A stretch of DNA of 33,419 nt from Lachnospiraceae bacterium UBA3762. GTDB lineage: Bacteria > Bacillota > Clostridia > Lachnospirales > Lachnospiraceae. A model generated the notes under the pieces. It was not told where the DNA came from and ran no database searches. It saw only the letters and a program-made list of their open reading frames with translations. Of this stretch, positions 1-7,714 are shown one piece after another (within the stretch, counting starts at the first letter, position 1; each line of letters opens with the position of its first letter). The DNA is taken from positions 1 to 33,419 of the forward strand of contig DFGA01000066.1 of NCBI GenBank assembly GCA_002371615.1, read 5' to 3'. The position numbers were made by a program, and so were the translations under genes.

Positions 1-1
1 T

Positions 2-49
2 GATGGAATTAGCACTGTAGATTCCAGTTTGCAGAGATGCCGTTGGTAA
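2..49 (+). pseudogene. Possible C-terminal tail of an upstream gene
   Basis: Frame 2 reads 15 codons without interruption from the window edge to a TAA at 47-49, 12 bases before the acetyltransferase start. It could be the end of a gene that lies mostly outside the window, or a chance open frame. It is too short to assign. Confidence 0.2.
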
Positions 50-61
50 GAGAGGTATGCC

Positions 62-604
62 ATGATACTTGAAACGAAAAGATTGATCCTCCGACCGTGG
101 GAAGAAAGCGATGCGGAGAATTTATTTAAATATGCAAGTCATCCTGATGTGGGACCAATCGCAGGATGGGCGGTTCATACAAGTGTAGAGAATAGCCGTG
201 AAATAATCCGGAGGGTTCTTTCAGCGCCGGAGACCTATGCTGTAGTATTAAAAGAATCAGGCCAGCCTGTTGGCAGCATTGGACTTATGCTTGGGAAAGC
301 CAGCAATATTGGCCTTCCTGATTCAGAAGGTGAAATCGGCTACTGGATCGGAGTTCCGTATTGGGGACGAGGGCTGATACCGGAAGCAGTCAGGGAATTG
401 ATGCGCTACGGTTTTGAAAACCTGAAACTTAATAAAATATGGTGTGGTTACTTTGATGGGAATGAAAAGTCAAAGCGTGTTCAGGAGAAGTGCGGTTTTC
501 ATTATCATCATACGGCCTATAATGTGCCCTGTGCCATAGAGGGCGTTCTCCGAACGGAACACATAACATGCCTTTCCAAAGAGGAATGGCAGTCTGTCAG
601 ATAA
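62..604 (+). CDS. GNAT-family N-acetyltransferase (RimJ/RimL type)
   Basis: Transfers an acetyl group from acetyl-CoA to an amino group; the substrate cannot be read from sequence. The 180-residue length and the opening LETKRLILRPW are typical of the RimJ/RimL subfamily. The central GEIGYWIGVPYWGRGL stretch, about residues 90-105, is the beta4 strand plus the acetyl-CoA pyrophosphate loop, and NEKSKRVQEKCGFHY near residue 136 is the usual C-terminal motif. The start has a GAGAGG ribosome-binding site 6-7 bases upstream. It stands alone, with a strong terminator about 90 bases downstream, so it is probably the end of its own transcript. The protein looks intact. Confidence 0.9.
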   Translation: MILETKRLILRPWEESDAENLFKYASHPDVGPIAGWAVHTSVENSREIIRRVLSAPETYAVVLKESGQPVGSIGLMLGKASNIGLPDSEGEIGYWIGVPYWGRGLIPEAVRELMRYGFENLKLNKIWCGYFDGNEKSKRVQEKCGFHYHHTAYNVPCAIEGVLRTEHITCLSKEEWQSVR

Positions 605-694
605 CTTCAGGTTTGTAGAGATAATGTGTTAGCGCGTTATATCGAAATATAACTTAGTAAGGGATATGGCTGATTTATTGGTTTGATATATAAC

Positions 695-727
695 AAAGAA
701 CGCTTACTTCGTGTAAGCGTTCTTTTA
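695..727 (+). terminator. Rho-independent terminator after the acetyltransferase
   Basis: A perfect 13-bp stem (695-707 with 713-725) closes a TTCGT loop; the 3' arm ends in a short T run. The A-run on the 5' arm lets it work for the opposite strand too, so it could also stop the minus-strand flavodoxin transcript arriving from the right. Confidence 0.85.
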
Positions 728-805
728 TGTCCGAAACAGGAATTATGAACAATCTGTTAATAGTTAACAAAACTGAAATCCGTTGATTTTACATTGTTTT
801 TCGAG

Positions 806-913
806 TGGAGCGTATAGGGGAGTCGAGCCCGTGACCTCAACATCCCTCGCCGGGCGGCATCTCGCATCTGCGATGCGGATATCTGCCAGTGTTGCGCGCT
901 CCCAGCTGCGCCC
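806..913 (-). other. tRNA-like relic in a GC-rich structured element
   Basis: Read on the minus strand this holds most parts of a tRNA in the right order. A D-arm is at 896-911 (GCGC stem, loop AGCTGGGA). An anticodon-stem half CAACA is at 890-894 with a 7-nt loop CTGGCAG at 883-889. The matching TGTTG half is at 838-842, then a normal variable loop AGGTC at 833-837, a T-arm with TCGA loop at 816-832, and an acceptor 3' half ending CCA at 806-815. A 40-nt GC-rich insertion (843-882) separates loop from stem. The T-stem has a C-C mismatch, and I cannot find a matching 5' acceptor half. It is therefore not a normal functional tRNA. It may be a decayed tRNA, an attachment-site relic or a structured RNA. 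Confidence 0.35.
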
Positions 914-977
914 TTCGCCAGGGTGGCACCCAGCCTCTGTGAGGCAGGGTATCCAATGCCCCGGATCTATCGCACTC

Positions 978-1415
978 TTAAATCTCACTTGCATTATGCA
1001 CAAGTTTTGCATCGACAGATAATACGCCTTTAAGAGAAGGGGACAATTTATCCGAGGTCTTTCCGATACCGCTTCCGCCGGAAGTTGCAAATAAATGCAC
1101 CATCTTGCCGGTCCAGTCGTAGCCACGGGCAAATGTGTGAATAACTCTCGGTGCCTGGCCGTACCATATCGGAAATCCGATATAGACCGTATCATATTTG
1201 TCAAAATTATCAATGCTGCCTGCTACCGGAACATCCTTGCCCCCGAGCTGTTCCCGATTGCAACGCGATATCGGATTCATATAGTTGATATCGGCCTTGG
1301 TATAAGGTTCCTGCGGCACTATCTCGAAAACATCAGCATTTATACTTTCTGCATAATCCTTTGCTACCTTTGCTGTAGTGCCCTCGGCACTAAAGTACGT
1401 TACAAGTGTTGCCAT
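978..1415 (-). CDS. Flavodoxin, C-terminally shortened
   Basis: FMN-binding one-electron carrier of the cytoplasm. The FMN-phosphate loop is visible as TYFSAEGTTAKVA (residues 6-18), followed by YIGFPIWYGQAPRVI (about 77-91) and the FATSGGSGIGK flavin loop (about 108-118). At 145 residues it lacks roughly the last 15-20 residues of the usual flavodoxin fold. The reading frame stops exactly where the GC-rich tRNA-like element begins. The start has a GGAGG site 7 bases upstream and lies inside the end of the radical SAM gene (26-nt overlap), so the two are translationally coupled and flavodoxin may be that enzyme's reductant. Function despite the shortened tail is uncertain. Confidence 0.85.
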   Translation of the reverse strand: MATLVTYFSAEGTTAKVAKDYAESINADVFEIVPQEPYTKADINYMNPISRCNREQLGGKDVPVAGSIDNFDKYDTVYIGFPIWYGQAPRVIHTFARGYDWTGKMVHLFATSGGSGIGKTSDKLSPSLKGVLSVDAKLVHNASEI

Positions 1416-2517
1416 GATTTTCCTCCGTTTTTTTTAATAAACTCTCCAAAAGCTCTCTTTTCTCATATAAAACGCAACCGCCTTCGTGATCATCATTAAG
1501 GATGCCTCCACCTCTTAATGCCATAAACAGCGGCGAGTGAAGTGCTTCCTTAAGTGAAGTATTCCTGATGTTTACATCCGAATACGGTGAAAACGGGCAC
1601 GGTTCGGCCCCTCCGTGAGAATTGATGTGGAAAAATCCTCTGCCGGCAGCCACACAACCGCCGGAACTTTTCTCGTCTCCGGGAAACGAAATATATACCA
1701 TTTCAGGATGCTCCTCTCGAAGCCTGCTGATTTCCGAGGCAAGATACTCTCTTTCTTCATCACCCGGCGCCAGCCCGGAACTATCTTCCGTTACCGGAAC
1801 AAACTCCACAAAAATAACTGCCTTACATCCTCGATCCGATAATTCTTTCAGGAAGCGATCCGCCGTAACTTCTTTTATGTTCTTCGTTGTAACGGTAACG
1901 GATGCTCCGAAAATAAGTCCTCTTTCATGGAGCTTATTCATATTGGAGATGAGACTGTCATATATCCCTTCTCCACGCCTTGCATCCGTGATTTCCCTTT
2001 CGCCTTCGATGCTGATGACCGGCAGCAGATTCCTGCTCTTATCCAGCAGCTCCAGATATTTTTCATCTATAAATGTTCCGTTAGTAAAGATCGGAAACAG
2101 TATATCCGGCGTATCTGCCGCTGCCGTAATGACATCACGCCTTAGCATCGGCTCTCCTCCGGCCAAAAGGATAAAACTGATACCTACCTCATTCGCCTCA
2201 GTAAAAATCCTTGCCCACTCCTCATCCGTGAGCTGCCCAACGGGTTCGGAATCTAACGTTGCATGATTACATCTCGAGTAACATCCCGCACAATGAAGAT
2301 TGCACTTGCTTGTAATGCTGGCTATGAGGAACGGCGGGATATGTTCTCCTGACTTCTGGGCTCTTTTTCTCTTTTTTGAAGCCGTCCGGCTTGATGCGGC
2401 AAACTTTACCATAAAGGCACTCTCGCGCGGATCCTTGAGTGTTGCTTTCAGTGCATCGGATACAACGCGCTCAACACCTTGTGTCGTGTAATCCTGTATA
2501 TCAAATGATTCATTCAT
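1390..2517 (-). CDS. Radical SAM protein with C-terminal cysteine-rich domain
   Basis: The [4Fe-4S] cluster of radical SAM enzymes is bound by Cys72, Cys76 and Cys79 in SKCNLHCAGCYSRC. FILLAGGEPMLRRD (about 110-123) is the SAM-binding GGEP motif. The C-terminal third has further cysteines (GGCVAAGRGFFHI, EPCPFSPYSD, GGCVLYEKR) like SPASM or twitch domains that hold auxiliary clusters. The reaction is not readable; relatives modify peptides or cofactors. I place the start at 2515-2517 because it follows CGGAGG by 8 bases, giving 375 residues; an in-frame extension to 2712 has no site and is unlike protein. It overlaps flavodoxin, a plausible electron donor, and follows a lipoprotein gene. Confidence 0.88.
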   Translation of the reverse strand: MNESFDIQDYTTQGVERVVSDALKATLKDPRESAFMVKFAASSRTASKKRKRAQKSGEHIPPFLIASITSKCNLHCAGCYSRCNHATLDSEPVGQLTDEEWARIFTEANEVGISFILLAGGEPMLRRDVITAAADTPDILFPIFTNGTFIDEKYLELLDKSRNLLPVISIEGEREITDARRGEGIYDSLISNMNKLHERGLIFGASVTVTTKNIKEVTADRFLKELSDRGCKAVIFVEFVPVTEDSSGLAPGDEEREYLASEISRLREEHPEMVYISFPGDEKSSGGCVAAGRGFFHINSHGGAEPCPFSPYSDVNIRNTSLKEALHSPLFMALRGGGILNDDHEGGCVLYEKRELLESLLKKTEENHGNTCNVL

Positions 2518-2659
2518 GATCGTCAGCCTCCGTGTGACTGCTTGCATCCTTTTACTTTCCATCCAACAACAGATAGAGAAGGCGGTACAGCTCCCTTGCA
2601 TCCTTATCTCATCTTTTCGGTCTTGTCGCAGACAGCGCAGGTATGAGTCTGTACACCCT

Positions 2660-3178
2660 CTATTGCTCTGTTCCTGTTTTGTTGCTCGCCAGATAGGATG
2701 CCAGCTCTTCATCCGTAAGCCTTAAATATTGTGTTATCGTTGTTCCGTCATTGATAATAAGTCTTCCGTTTATACAGGTATAGTGAAATCCATTGGTCTT
2801 TTTCGCATCATCGCTCAGATAGAAATACGCATTGTCAAAAACAAATTCCGTTTTCTTACCACCAAGTTCAAAGAATGCTGTACCATCGTCATTGGCAACA
2901 AGATATCCCTGCTTCTCTATATCGCGCAATTCCAGCATATCTTCATATGTTTCGCCGACCTTGACAATACCAGTACGCTTATAGTATCCGACCACTTCCT
3001 TATCCTGCCCGATATATACCCCATTCTCGTCAGTAATGGAATCGATCCAGTTTTCTGTTGTACGATCCGTTGTGGTTTCCGCCTTATTGCATGAAGATAA
3101 AAAGCAGGCAGAGACAATGATCACTGCCAATATGGTTTTTAACATGCGCTTTTTACCGGTTTCAACTTGTGATTTCAT
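2660..3178 (-). CDS. Predicted lipoprotein of unknown function
   Basis: The N-terminus has a basic region (KKR), a hydrophobic core (MLKTILAVIIVSACF) and the lipobox LSSC, so the mature protein should be lipid-anchored at Cys29 on the outer face of the membrane. The remaining roughly 145 residues are rich in beta-type, Tyr/Asp/Gly-containing sequence, with no enzyme motif I recognise. No strong ribosome-binding site precedes either Met1 or Met12; both would keep the signal peptide. It lies 142 nt upstream of the radical SAM gene on the same strand and may share its transcript. Confidence 0.8.
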   Translation of the reverse strand: MKSQVETGKKRMLKTILAVIIVSACFLSSCNKAETTTDRTTENWIDSITDENGVYIGQDKEVVGYYKRTGIVKVGETYEDMLELRDIEKQGYLVANDDGTAFFELGGKKTEFVFDNAYFYLSDDAKKTNGFHYTCINGRLIINDGTTITQYLRLTDEELASYLASNKTGTEQ

Positions 3179-3239
3179 AAATTCTTTTTCAATAAAGCAA
3201 TTGATGTCTGAAAAACAGGCATCTGCTCACCTTCCTCGT

Positions 3240-3359
3240 CTAATAAAGCTCATACGGTACGGTGAGATTACTGTTATCGTTATCTGCGACATATATGGCA
3301 CAATTGCCGATGTACTTACTCCAGTAGCTCCCGTTTGATTCAGGTGTCAGGTATATCAT
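3240..3359 (-). pseudogene. Short ORF, probable C-terminal gene remnant
   Basis: A 39-codon minus-strand frame in the 224-nt gap between two genes. Its composition is protein-like (SNGSYWSKYIGNCAIYVAD, then a beta-rich tail ending PYELY). There is no ribosome-binding site and an in-frame TAG lies just upstream. I read it as the tail of a lost gene, though a tiny real gene cannot be excluded. Confidence 0.3.
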
Positions 3360-3402
3360 GTGTGAGCCCTAAACTATCCGCGGTAATAAAAGGACAGTGC
3401 GT

Positions 3403-3921
3403 CTAAATAATATCTATCTGGCATGTCTTCATGGCTTCGATGGCTGTCTTGTGACTGTCAGGAGTAACGCAGGCACACAGTCTTTCAATAACCTGTATAT
3501 TGGACTCGTGTGATGCAGCTTTTGCAAGCAGGACGTTGCTTATGACGCATATCCCGGTGCAGACCCCGCAGAACTTTATCGTATCGAATCCGCCGTTTCT
3601 GATGTACTCCTGCAGATCAAGACTTCCGAATGTCGGTTTGTCGATGACGGTTACATCCTTACCGGCAGTTGCATCTAAAAGTTCTTTTCGTATCTGCCAG
3701 CCGTCGGTATCTTTTATGCAGTGTTCGACAGGGAGCTTCTTTCCTTCAAGCGTACTTAGGTAATCCTTTCCATGGGTATCCCTTGTAAAGACAATGGGAC
3801 CATCCCAGCTGCTGATATAATCTGCCATGTCCGATATGAGACTTTCGGCCGCTTTGGTGCCAAGAGATCCGTCGATAAAATCATTCTGCATATCTACAAC
3901 AACCAGTAATTCTTTCTTCAT
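3403..3921 (-). CDS. Isochorismatase-fold cysteine hydrolase, nicotinamidase-like
   Basis: Catalytic triad residues fit the nicotinamidase/isochorismatase superfamily: Asp10 (VVDMQNDF), Lys95 (DKPTF) and Cys125 (GVCTGICV). Asp48 and His50 (RDTH) plus His67 (EHC) match the metal-binding residues of nicotinamidases, which convert nicotinamide to nicotinate. The length of 172 residues is slightly short but ordinary for the family. The start has AGGAG 7 bases upstream. It is the last gene of a three-gene minus-strand operon behind a nucleoside hydrolase, a pairing that would suit breakdown of nicotinamide riboside or another pyridine nucleoside. The substrate remains an inference. Confidence 0.85.
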   Translation of the reverse strand: MKKELLVVVDMQNDFIDGSLGTKAAESLISDMADYISSWDGPIVFTRDTHGKDYLSTLEGKKLPVEHCIKDTDGWQIRKELLDATAGKDVTVIDKPTFGSLDLQEYIRNGGFDTIKFCGVCTGICVISNVLLAKAASHESNIQVIERLCACVTPDSHKTAIEAMKTCQIDII

Positions 3922-3948
3922 TTCTTTCTCCTTTTAATCTTTGTTTCG

Positions 3949-4836
3949 TTAATCAGTCTGAACAAAAAGCTCGAGTTTTGCAATAAAATCCTCAAGGATA
4001 TATCTGCTGTCAACGTCGGTATATTGACGGATCTGCCTCCCGCTTGGATCATCTACGGATGATGTATCGTCTGCAACGGTTGGGGCTTTTATCGTCTTAT
4101 AATGTCCGCATCCGGGATTTACTGCTATCGCTATGGCAGGAGAGTCTCCGAGAGACCAGCTCTCTCCGGCAGTCCATCCCGCAACCTCCGAGTTGTTGTA
4201 GGATATCAGGTTTTCATATAGGTGTTTTCCGATATCGCCAAGAGGACTTATGCGGCGTTTTATCTCCGCAATTCCGATCGTTATTGTTGTATATACCTGT
4301 GATGGTACGAGCCAGAGGTCGATGTTGCTTTTAAGAACAAGGTTTGCGGCCTCGATGTCATTTCCGGCATTAAATTCACGAAACGGTGCGGGACACGGCG
4401 CCTCTCCGTGCGTTCCGATCCATATGACGGTTGCTTTTCCGATGATGTCAGGGCATGATTTTACAGCCATGGCAACATTTGTTATAGCTCCCTGGCAGAG
4501 GATAAAGAGAGGATATGGACTGTCGGTAAGCGCTTCTTTGATGATAAAATCCACGCCTTCGGATACATAGGTATCTTCCGACAGGGGTCCGGTCTGTCCC
4601 ATGAATGCGGGAAAATCAACAGCCATCGCCTGTTTTATGTTTAAGATCTCGTTGTAGCTGTCTTCCATGGAGTGAGCAACGTTAAAATGCTCGGCAACAA
4701 CACCCTTTACCATAAGCTTGGGAGAGAGCAGTGCATGGACTATCGCAAAAGGATCATCCGCCTCACAGGCCGCATCCGTATCAACGATTACACGAATCTT
4801 TTTGTAATCCGGTATATCAAATCCTACTTCACTCAT
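3949..4836 (-). CDS. Inosine/uridine-preferring nucleoside hydrolase family protein
   Basis: Hydrolyses the N-glycosidic bond of nucleosides to give base and ribose. The N-terminal DTDAACEADDPFA (residues 19-31) supplies the calcium-binding aspartates of the IUNH fold. FNAGNDIEAANLV (about 155-167) is the conserved Asn/Asp substrate motif, and GDSPAIAIA (about 230) carries the late conserved aspartate. The length of 295 residues fits. The start follows AGGAG. It overlaps the upstream 105-residue gene by 8 nt and is followed after 27 nt by the nicotinamidase-like gene, so the three are almost certainly co-transcribed. Base specificity cannot be told. Confidence 0.88.
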   Translation of the reverse strand: MSEVGFDIPDYKKIRVIVDTDAACEADDPFAIVHALLSPKLMVKGVVAEHFNVAHSMEDSYNEILNIKQAMAVDFPAFMGQTGPLSEDTYVSEGVDFIIKEALTDSPYPLFILCQGAITNVAMAVKSCPDIIGKATVIWIGTHGEAPCPAPFREFNAGNDIEAANLVLKSNIDLWLVPSQVYTTITIGIAEIKRRISPLGDIGKHLYENLISYNNSEVAGWTAGESWSLGDSPAIAIAVNPGCGHYKTIKAPTVADDTSSVDDPSGRQIRQYTDVDSRYILEDFIAKLELFVQTD

Positions 4837-5146
4837 AGCTTGTATCTCCTGTTAAAATCACCTTAAATACGGTGGGCTTGCGTTTTTTGTACATGATCTT
4901 CAGCTTAGATTGCAAAAGATCTTTTGGATCAGGATCCGGAAGAGGATGAAATACATGCCAGCTGTGGATCTTCTTATCCCCGGCATAGTATACTATCTCA
5001 TACGCATTATAATCGGCTTCTACGATCAGCCCTTTAGCCTTTATGGTGGCCTTTCTTGTCTTTCCGGTAAAGGCAGCGACAGATTCTTCCCAAAGAGCGG
5101 GAATATGCATATGGGTCATTTTATAAAACAGTTCAAACAGATTCAT
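4829..5146 (-). CDS. Conserved-looking protein of unknown function
   Basis: A 105-residue protein that I do not recognise. It has no signal peptide or membrane segment. It starts with a helical MNLFELFYKMTHMHIP and ends in a basic, beta-rich region (KLKIMYKKRKPTVFKVIL). Its stop overlaps the nucleoside hydrolase start by 8 nt, which supports it being translated as the first gene of that operon. An in-frame stop lies just upstream of the chosen ATG and no clear ribosome-binding site is present, so the gene may have lost its original 5' end. Confidence 0.6.
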   Translation of the reverse strand: MNLFELFYKMTHMHIPALWEESVAAFTGKTRKATIKAKGLIVEADYNAYEIVYYAGDKKIHSWHVFHPLPDPDPKDLLQSKLKIMYKKRKPTVFKVILTGDTSYE

Positions 5147-5262
5147 TGACCGGCACCATTAAAAGCTGGGATTTTACCATTTACGGGAACATTATAGTAC
5201 GGATATGCCAGAACATACAAACGGAATCATTTCATAAGACCGTTCTTGTAGGATTTTCCCTT

Positions 5263-5409
5263 TCAGCGGGTGTTTATCTGGTAGTTGCCATGGGACCTTA
5301 TCTGGTCGAGGGCATCGGTGAAATTCTTGTAGTACCCATGCCTGTGAAATAAGATACGGTTATCCTCATGGCCGAACTTTTTCTTGGGACGGTAGGTATG
5401 CCATACCAT
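5263..5409 (-). pseudogene. Minus-strand open frame, possible gene remnant
   Basis: In the 337-nt gap between 5146 and 5484 the minus strand has a 48-codon frame with a protein-like, basic, Tyr/His-rich product (YRPKKKFGHEDNRILFHRHG). The frame stays open for 8 codons upstream of the ATG. There is no ribosome-binding site. The plus strand has an overlapping 68-codon frame (5146-5352) that looks less like protein. I favour a decayed gene; the rest of the gap holds nothing else I can identify. Confidence 0.3.
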
Positions 5410-5483
5410 TTCGCAATATAAATCTTATGATTTGTGTGATAAGATTAAACGGATGTTAAGATACGGATGAGGAAGGGATTTGT

Positions 5484-5882
5484 ATGAAAAAAACAGTGAT
5501 ATCATTTCTTTTTGCATTGGTGGCCATCAGCCTGTCTGGATGTGCCTCTATGTCGACACAAAGCTACAGTGCTTCGGGGTTTGTTCATAACAATACAGAT
5601 TCAAGGGCATTTATGGACTTTAACAGGTTTAAGGGGAATATGAACTTTACCCTTGAAGCCGAGGGCAGCGACAGGATACACTACAGTGCAAGCCTTGAAG
5701 AAGGTTCTGCCGTTGTATATGTAAAGTCAGGTGATGGAAAAGAAGAGCTCTTTACTGTTGAGGCAGGAGAAGACATTGACTCGTCTTTTAAGCCCGAGAG
5801 CGGGGATGTTCATCTTGAATTTGTTGCAGATGATACATGCAGAGGCGGTAAAGTCAGTTTTGAAATTGAAGAAGAGTTGTAA
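5484..5882 (+). CDS. Predicted lipoprotein of unknown function
   Basis: A signal peptide (MKKTVISFLFALVAIS) followed by lipobox LSGC puts Cys20 at the outer face of the membrane with a lipid anchor. The 112-residue mature part alternates hydrophobic and polar residues in short beta-strand-like blocks and ends acidic (FEIEEEL). No known domain is recognised. A GAGGAAGGG site lies 8 bases before the ATG. The MATE transporter starts 10 nt after its stop, so the pair is probably one operon. Confidence 0.82.
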   Translation: MKKTVISFLFALVAISLSGCASMSTQSYSASGFVHNNTDSRAFMDFNRFKGNMNFTLEAEGSDRIHYSASLEEGSAVVYVKSGDGKEELFTVEAGEDIDSSFKPESGDVHLEFVADDTCRGGKVSFEIEEEL

Positions 5883-5892
5883 GGGAGAATAA

Positions 5893-7278
5893 ATGCAGGG
5901 AAGATCAATGACGGAAGGAGCGCCGTGGAAACACATACTGCGGTTTGCACTGCCGGTATTGGCAGGGTCACTCCTTCAACAATTATATAATACTGTTGAT
6001 GCGATCATCGTCGGGAATTTTTCCGGAGAGGATGCTCTTTCTGCTGTTGGTACCACGGGAAGTTTCACTTTTCTGTTTCTTGCCGTTGCGATGGGGTTTT
6101 CCGCGGGGAATGGAGTTATTGTAGCGCAGCACTATGGCGCGAAAAATACGAAGCTTGTCAGAGAGAATGCCTCTACCGGTATCATTATGATCATGGGAAT
6201 GGGTATCATATCCATGCTCGTCGGTATATTTATAGCAAGGCCTGCATACACATACCTTGTTGGGGTTCCGGAGGATTTTCTTGAGCTTACGCTTATTTAT
6301 TTTCGTATCTACGCGGTAGGACTGGTATTTCAGTTCGGGTATAACATCTTCTCATCGATACTTCGGGCGGTTGGAGACAGTGCTGCTACACTGTATTTTC
6401 TCCTTATCGCATCAATACTCAACATTGGCCTTGATCTTCTGTTTGTGGCAGGACTTTCGTGGGGCGTTGCGGGGGCTGCAATAGCAACGGATATCTCACA
6501 GATCGCATGCTTTGTGGCGGCATATCTTTATATGACCAGAAAGTACCCGGTTTTCAGATTTAAGCCGTCTGAGTACAAGTGGGTGGCTGATCATGCTAAG
6601 AAAACAGTGAAGATCGGATTTCCGATAGCTCTCCAGCTTATCGTTGTCTCATTCGGACTTACGTTTATACAAAGAGCGGTAAATGGGTTTGGGCAGGCAA
6701 TGACTGCGTCATTTACTGTAGGGCAGAGGATAGAGATGTACTTAAATCTTCCGTGTAACGCATTCCAGACAACCCTTGCAACTTATACGGGACAGAACAT
6801 CGGAGCAGGAAAAGTCAAACGAGTACGTACGGGTGTAAGGCAGACGGTCATTATATCCCTGCTTATGACGGTATGCATATCCGGTGCGGTATGGATATTT
6901 TCAGGACAGATAATCACACTATTTGCACTCTCGGATAAGGCCGCAGCATACTGTATGGCCCATCTTCGGACTGTGGCATTTATCAACATAATCCTTGCGG
7001 CATATGTCCCACTTTTCGGGGCTTTTCAAGGGTCTAATCACAGTGGGGTTCCGACCGTTGTGGCAACAGGAGCTTTAGGGACGAGGGTGCTGGTAACATA
7101 CTTATTCCGGAATAGTCCGATCTTCGGCCATACGATAATCTGGTGGAACGGTCTGTTCGGGTTCGGTGTGGGATGCCTTATTACCTGGTCATATTATCTA
7201 AGCGGAAGGTGGCAGGATAATTCGATGATCACAAATGATGATGCAGACGTAAATATGGTTCTTTATAAGATGCCTTAA
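5893..7278 (+). CDS. MATE-family multidrug/cation efflux transporter
   Basis: An antiporter of the inner membrane that exports organic cations, drugs or metabolites using Na+ or H+. The 461-residue length and about 12 hydrophobic segments fit the family. The N-terminal ILRFALPVLAGSLLQQLYNTVDAIIVG is the MATE signature. The second half-repeat starts near residue 235 (VKIGFPIALQLIVVSFGL), and GQNIGAGKVKRVR in the middle is the usual cytoplasmic loop. Its start has GGGAG 6 bases upstream and lies 10 nt behind a lipoprotein gene. A weak hairpin terminator follows. The substrate cannot be inferred. Confidence 0.93.
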   Translation: MQGRSMTEGAPWKHILRFALPVLAGSLLQQLYNTVDAIIVGNFSGEDALSAVGTTGSFTFLFLAVAMGFSAGNGVIVAQHYGAKNTKLVRENASTGIIMIMGMGIISMLVGIFIARPAYTYLVGVPEDFLELTLIYFRIYAVGLVFQFGYNIFSSILRAVGDSAATLYFLLIASILNIGLDLLFVAGLSWGVAGAAIATDISQIACFVAAYLYMTRKYPVFRFKPSEYKWVADHAKKTVKIGFPIALQLIVVSFGLTFIQRAVNGFGQAMTASFTVGQRIEMYLNLPCNAFQTTLATYTGQNIGAGKVKRVRTGVRQTVIISLLMTVCISGAVWIFSGQIITLFALSDKAAAYCMAHLRTVAFINIILAAYVPLFGAFQGSNHSGVPTVVATGALGTRVLVTYLFRNSPIFGHTIIWWNGLFGFGVGCLITWSYYLSGRWQDNSMITNDDADVNMVLYKMP

Positions 7279-7288
7279 TATAATGCAA

Positions 7289-7317
7289 AATCTCCAAGTG
7301 CTGAACACTCGGAGATT
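7289..7317 (+). terminator. Hairpin between convergent genes
   Basis: AATCTCC pairs with GGAGATT and AGTG with CACT around a CTGAA loop, with one A-C mismatch. It starts 10 nt after the MATE stop. The T-run is poor, so termination may be weak. The remaining bases up to 7444 hold nothing I can identify. Confidence 0.55.
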
Positions 7318-7444
7318 CTTGTATAAGACTTTTATTCAGGATCAGGTTTGTCTGTCCTAGTAGGATGAAAAGGGGGAAATACCTTATCACAAAAGTGTCA
7401 CATTTGGATACCTCCATGTATCGAAAGAGCTGATAAATGGAAGC

Positions 7445-7714
7445 TTACATGATCCCCGCAGACCGTCGCAATGAAATGACTTCTTCCTGTGAGATATCCC
7501 TTACATCATTGTAATCGGATCCGCCCCATTTCTTTACTGCATCAACTATGGCTGCTTCTTTGCAGTTGTAGCGATAAAGGGTAGCTCCGGTCTTATTATC
7601 TACGATCTCCCAGGGATTATTGATGTCAGACCCCGGCATACCCGTGGCATTTAAGATTCTTCCACCGACAACTTTATCAAGATCATTATCATTTAACTGT
7701 TTAATTTCACTCAT
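7445..7714 (-). CDS. Double-glycine-leader secreted peptide or small protein
   Basis: The first 18 residues, MSEIKQLNDNDLDKVVGG, form a typical double-glycine leader cut by peptidase-containing ABC exporters (PCAT/C39 type) or a similar system: acidic and hydrophobic residues spaced LxxxxLDxVxGG. About 71 residues would be released; they hold a folded-looking core (PWEIVDNKTGATLYRYNC, then KKWGGSDY) rather than a short bacteriocin. Only one Cys is present, so no disulfide or lanthionine pattern is evident. It overlaps the upstream membrane-protein gene by 8 nt. No exporter, protease or modification enzyme lies in this window, so it would need transport in trans. Confidence 0.72.
   Translation of the reverse strand: MSEIKQLNDNDLDKVVGGRILNATGMPGSDINNPWEIVDNKTGATLYRYNCKEAAIVDAVKKWGGSDYNDVRDISQEEVISLRRSAGIM

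Noticed and set aside
806..913. Functional tRNA gene
   Set aside because: The 40-nt insert, the T-stem mismatch and the missing 5' acceptor half argue against a working tRNA; bacterial tRNAs do not carry introns of this size.
1390..2712. 440-residue version of the radical SAM protein starting at 2712
   Set aside because: The first 65 residues look non-coding and lack a ribosome-binding site, while an ATG at 2517 follows CGGAGG by 8 bases.
5146..5352. 68-codon plus-strand frame in the 5147-5483 gap
   Set aside because: No ribosome-binding site and hydrophobic composition without a clear topology; the minus-strand frame in the same place looks more like protein.
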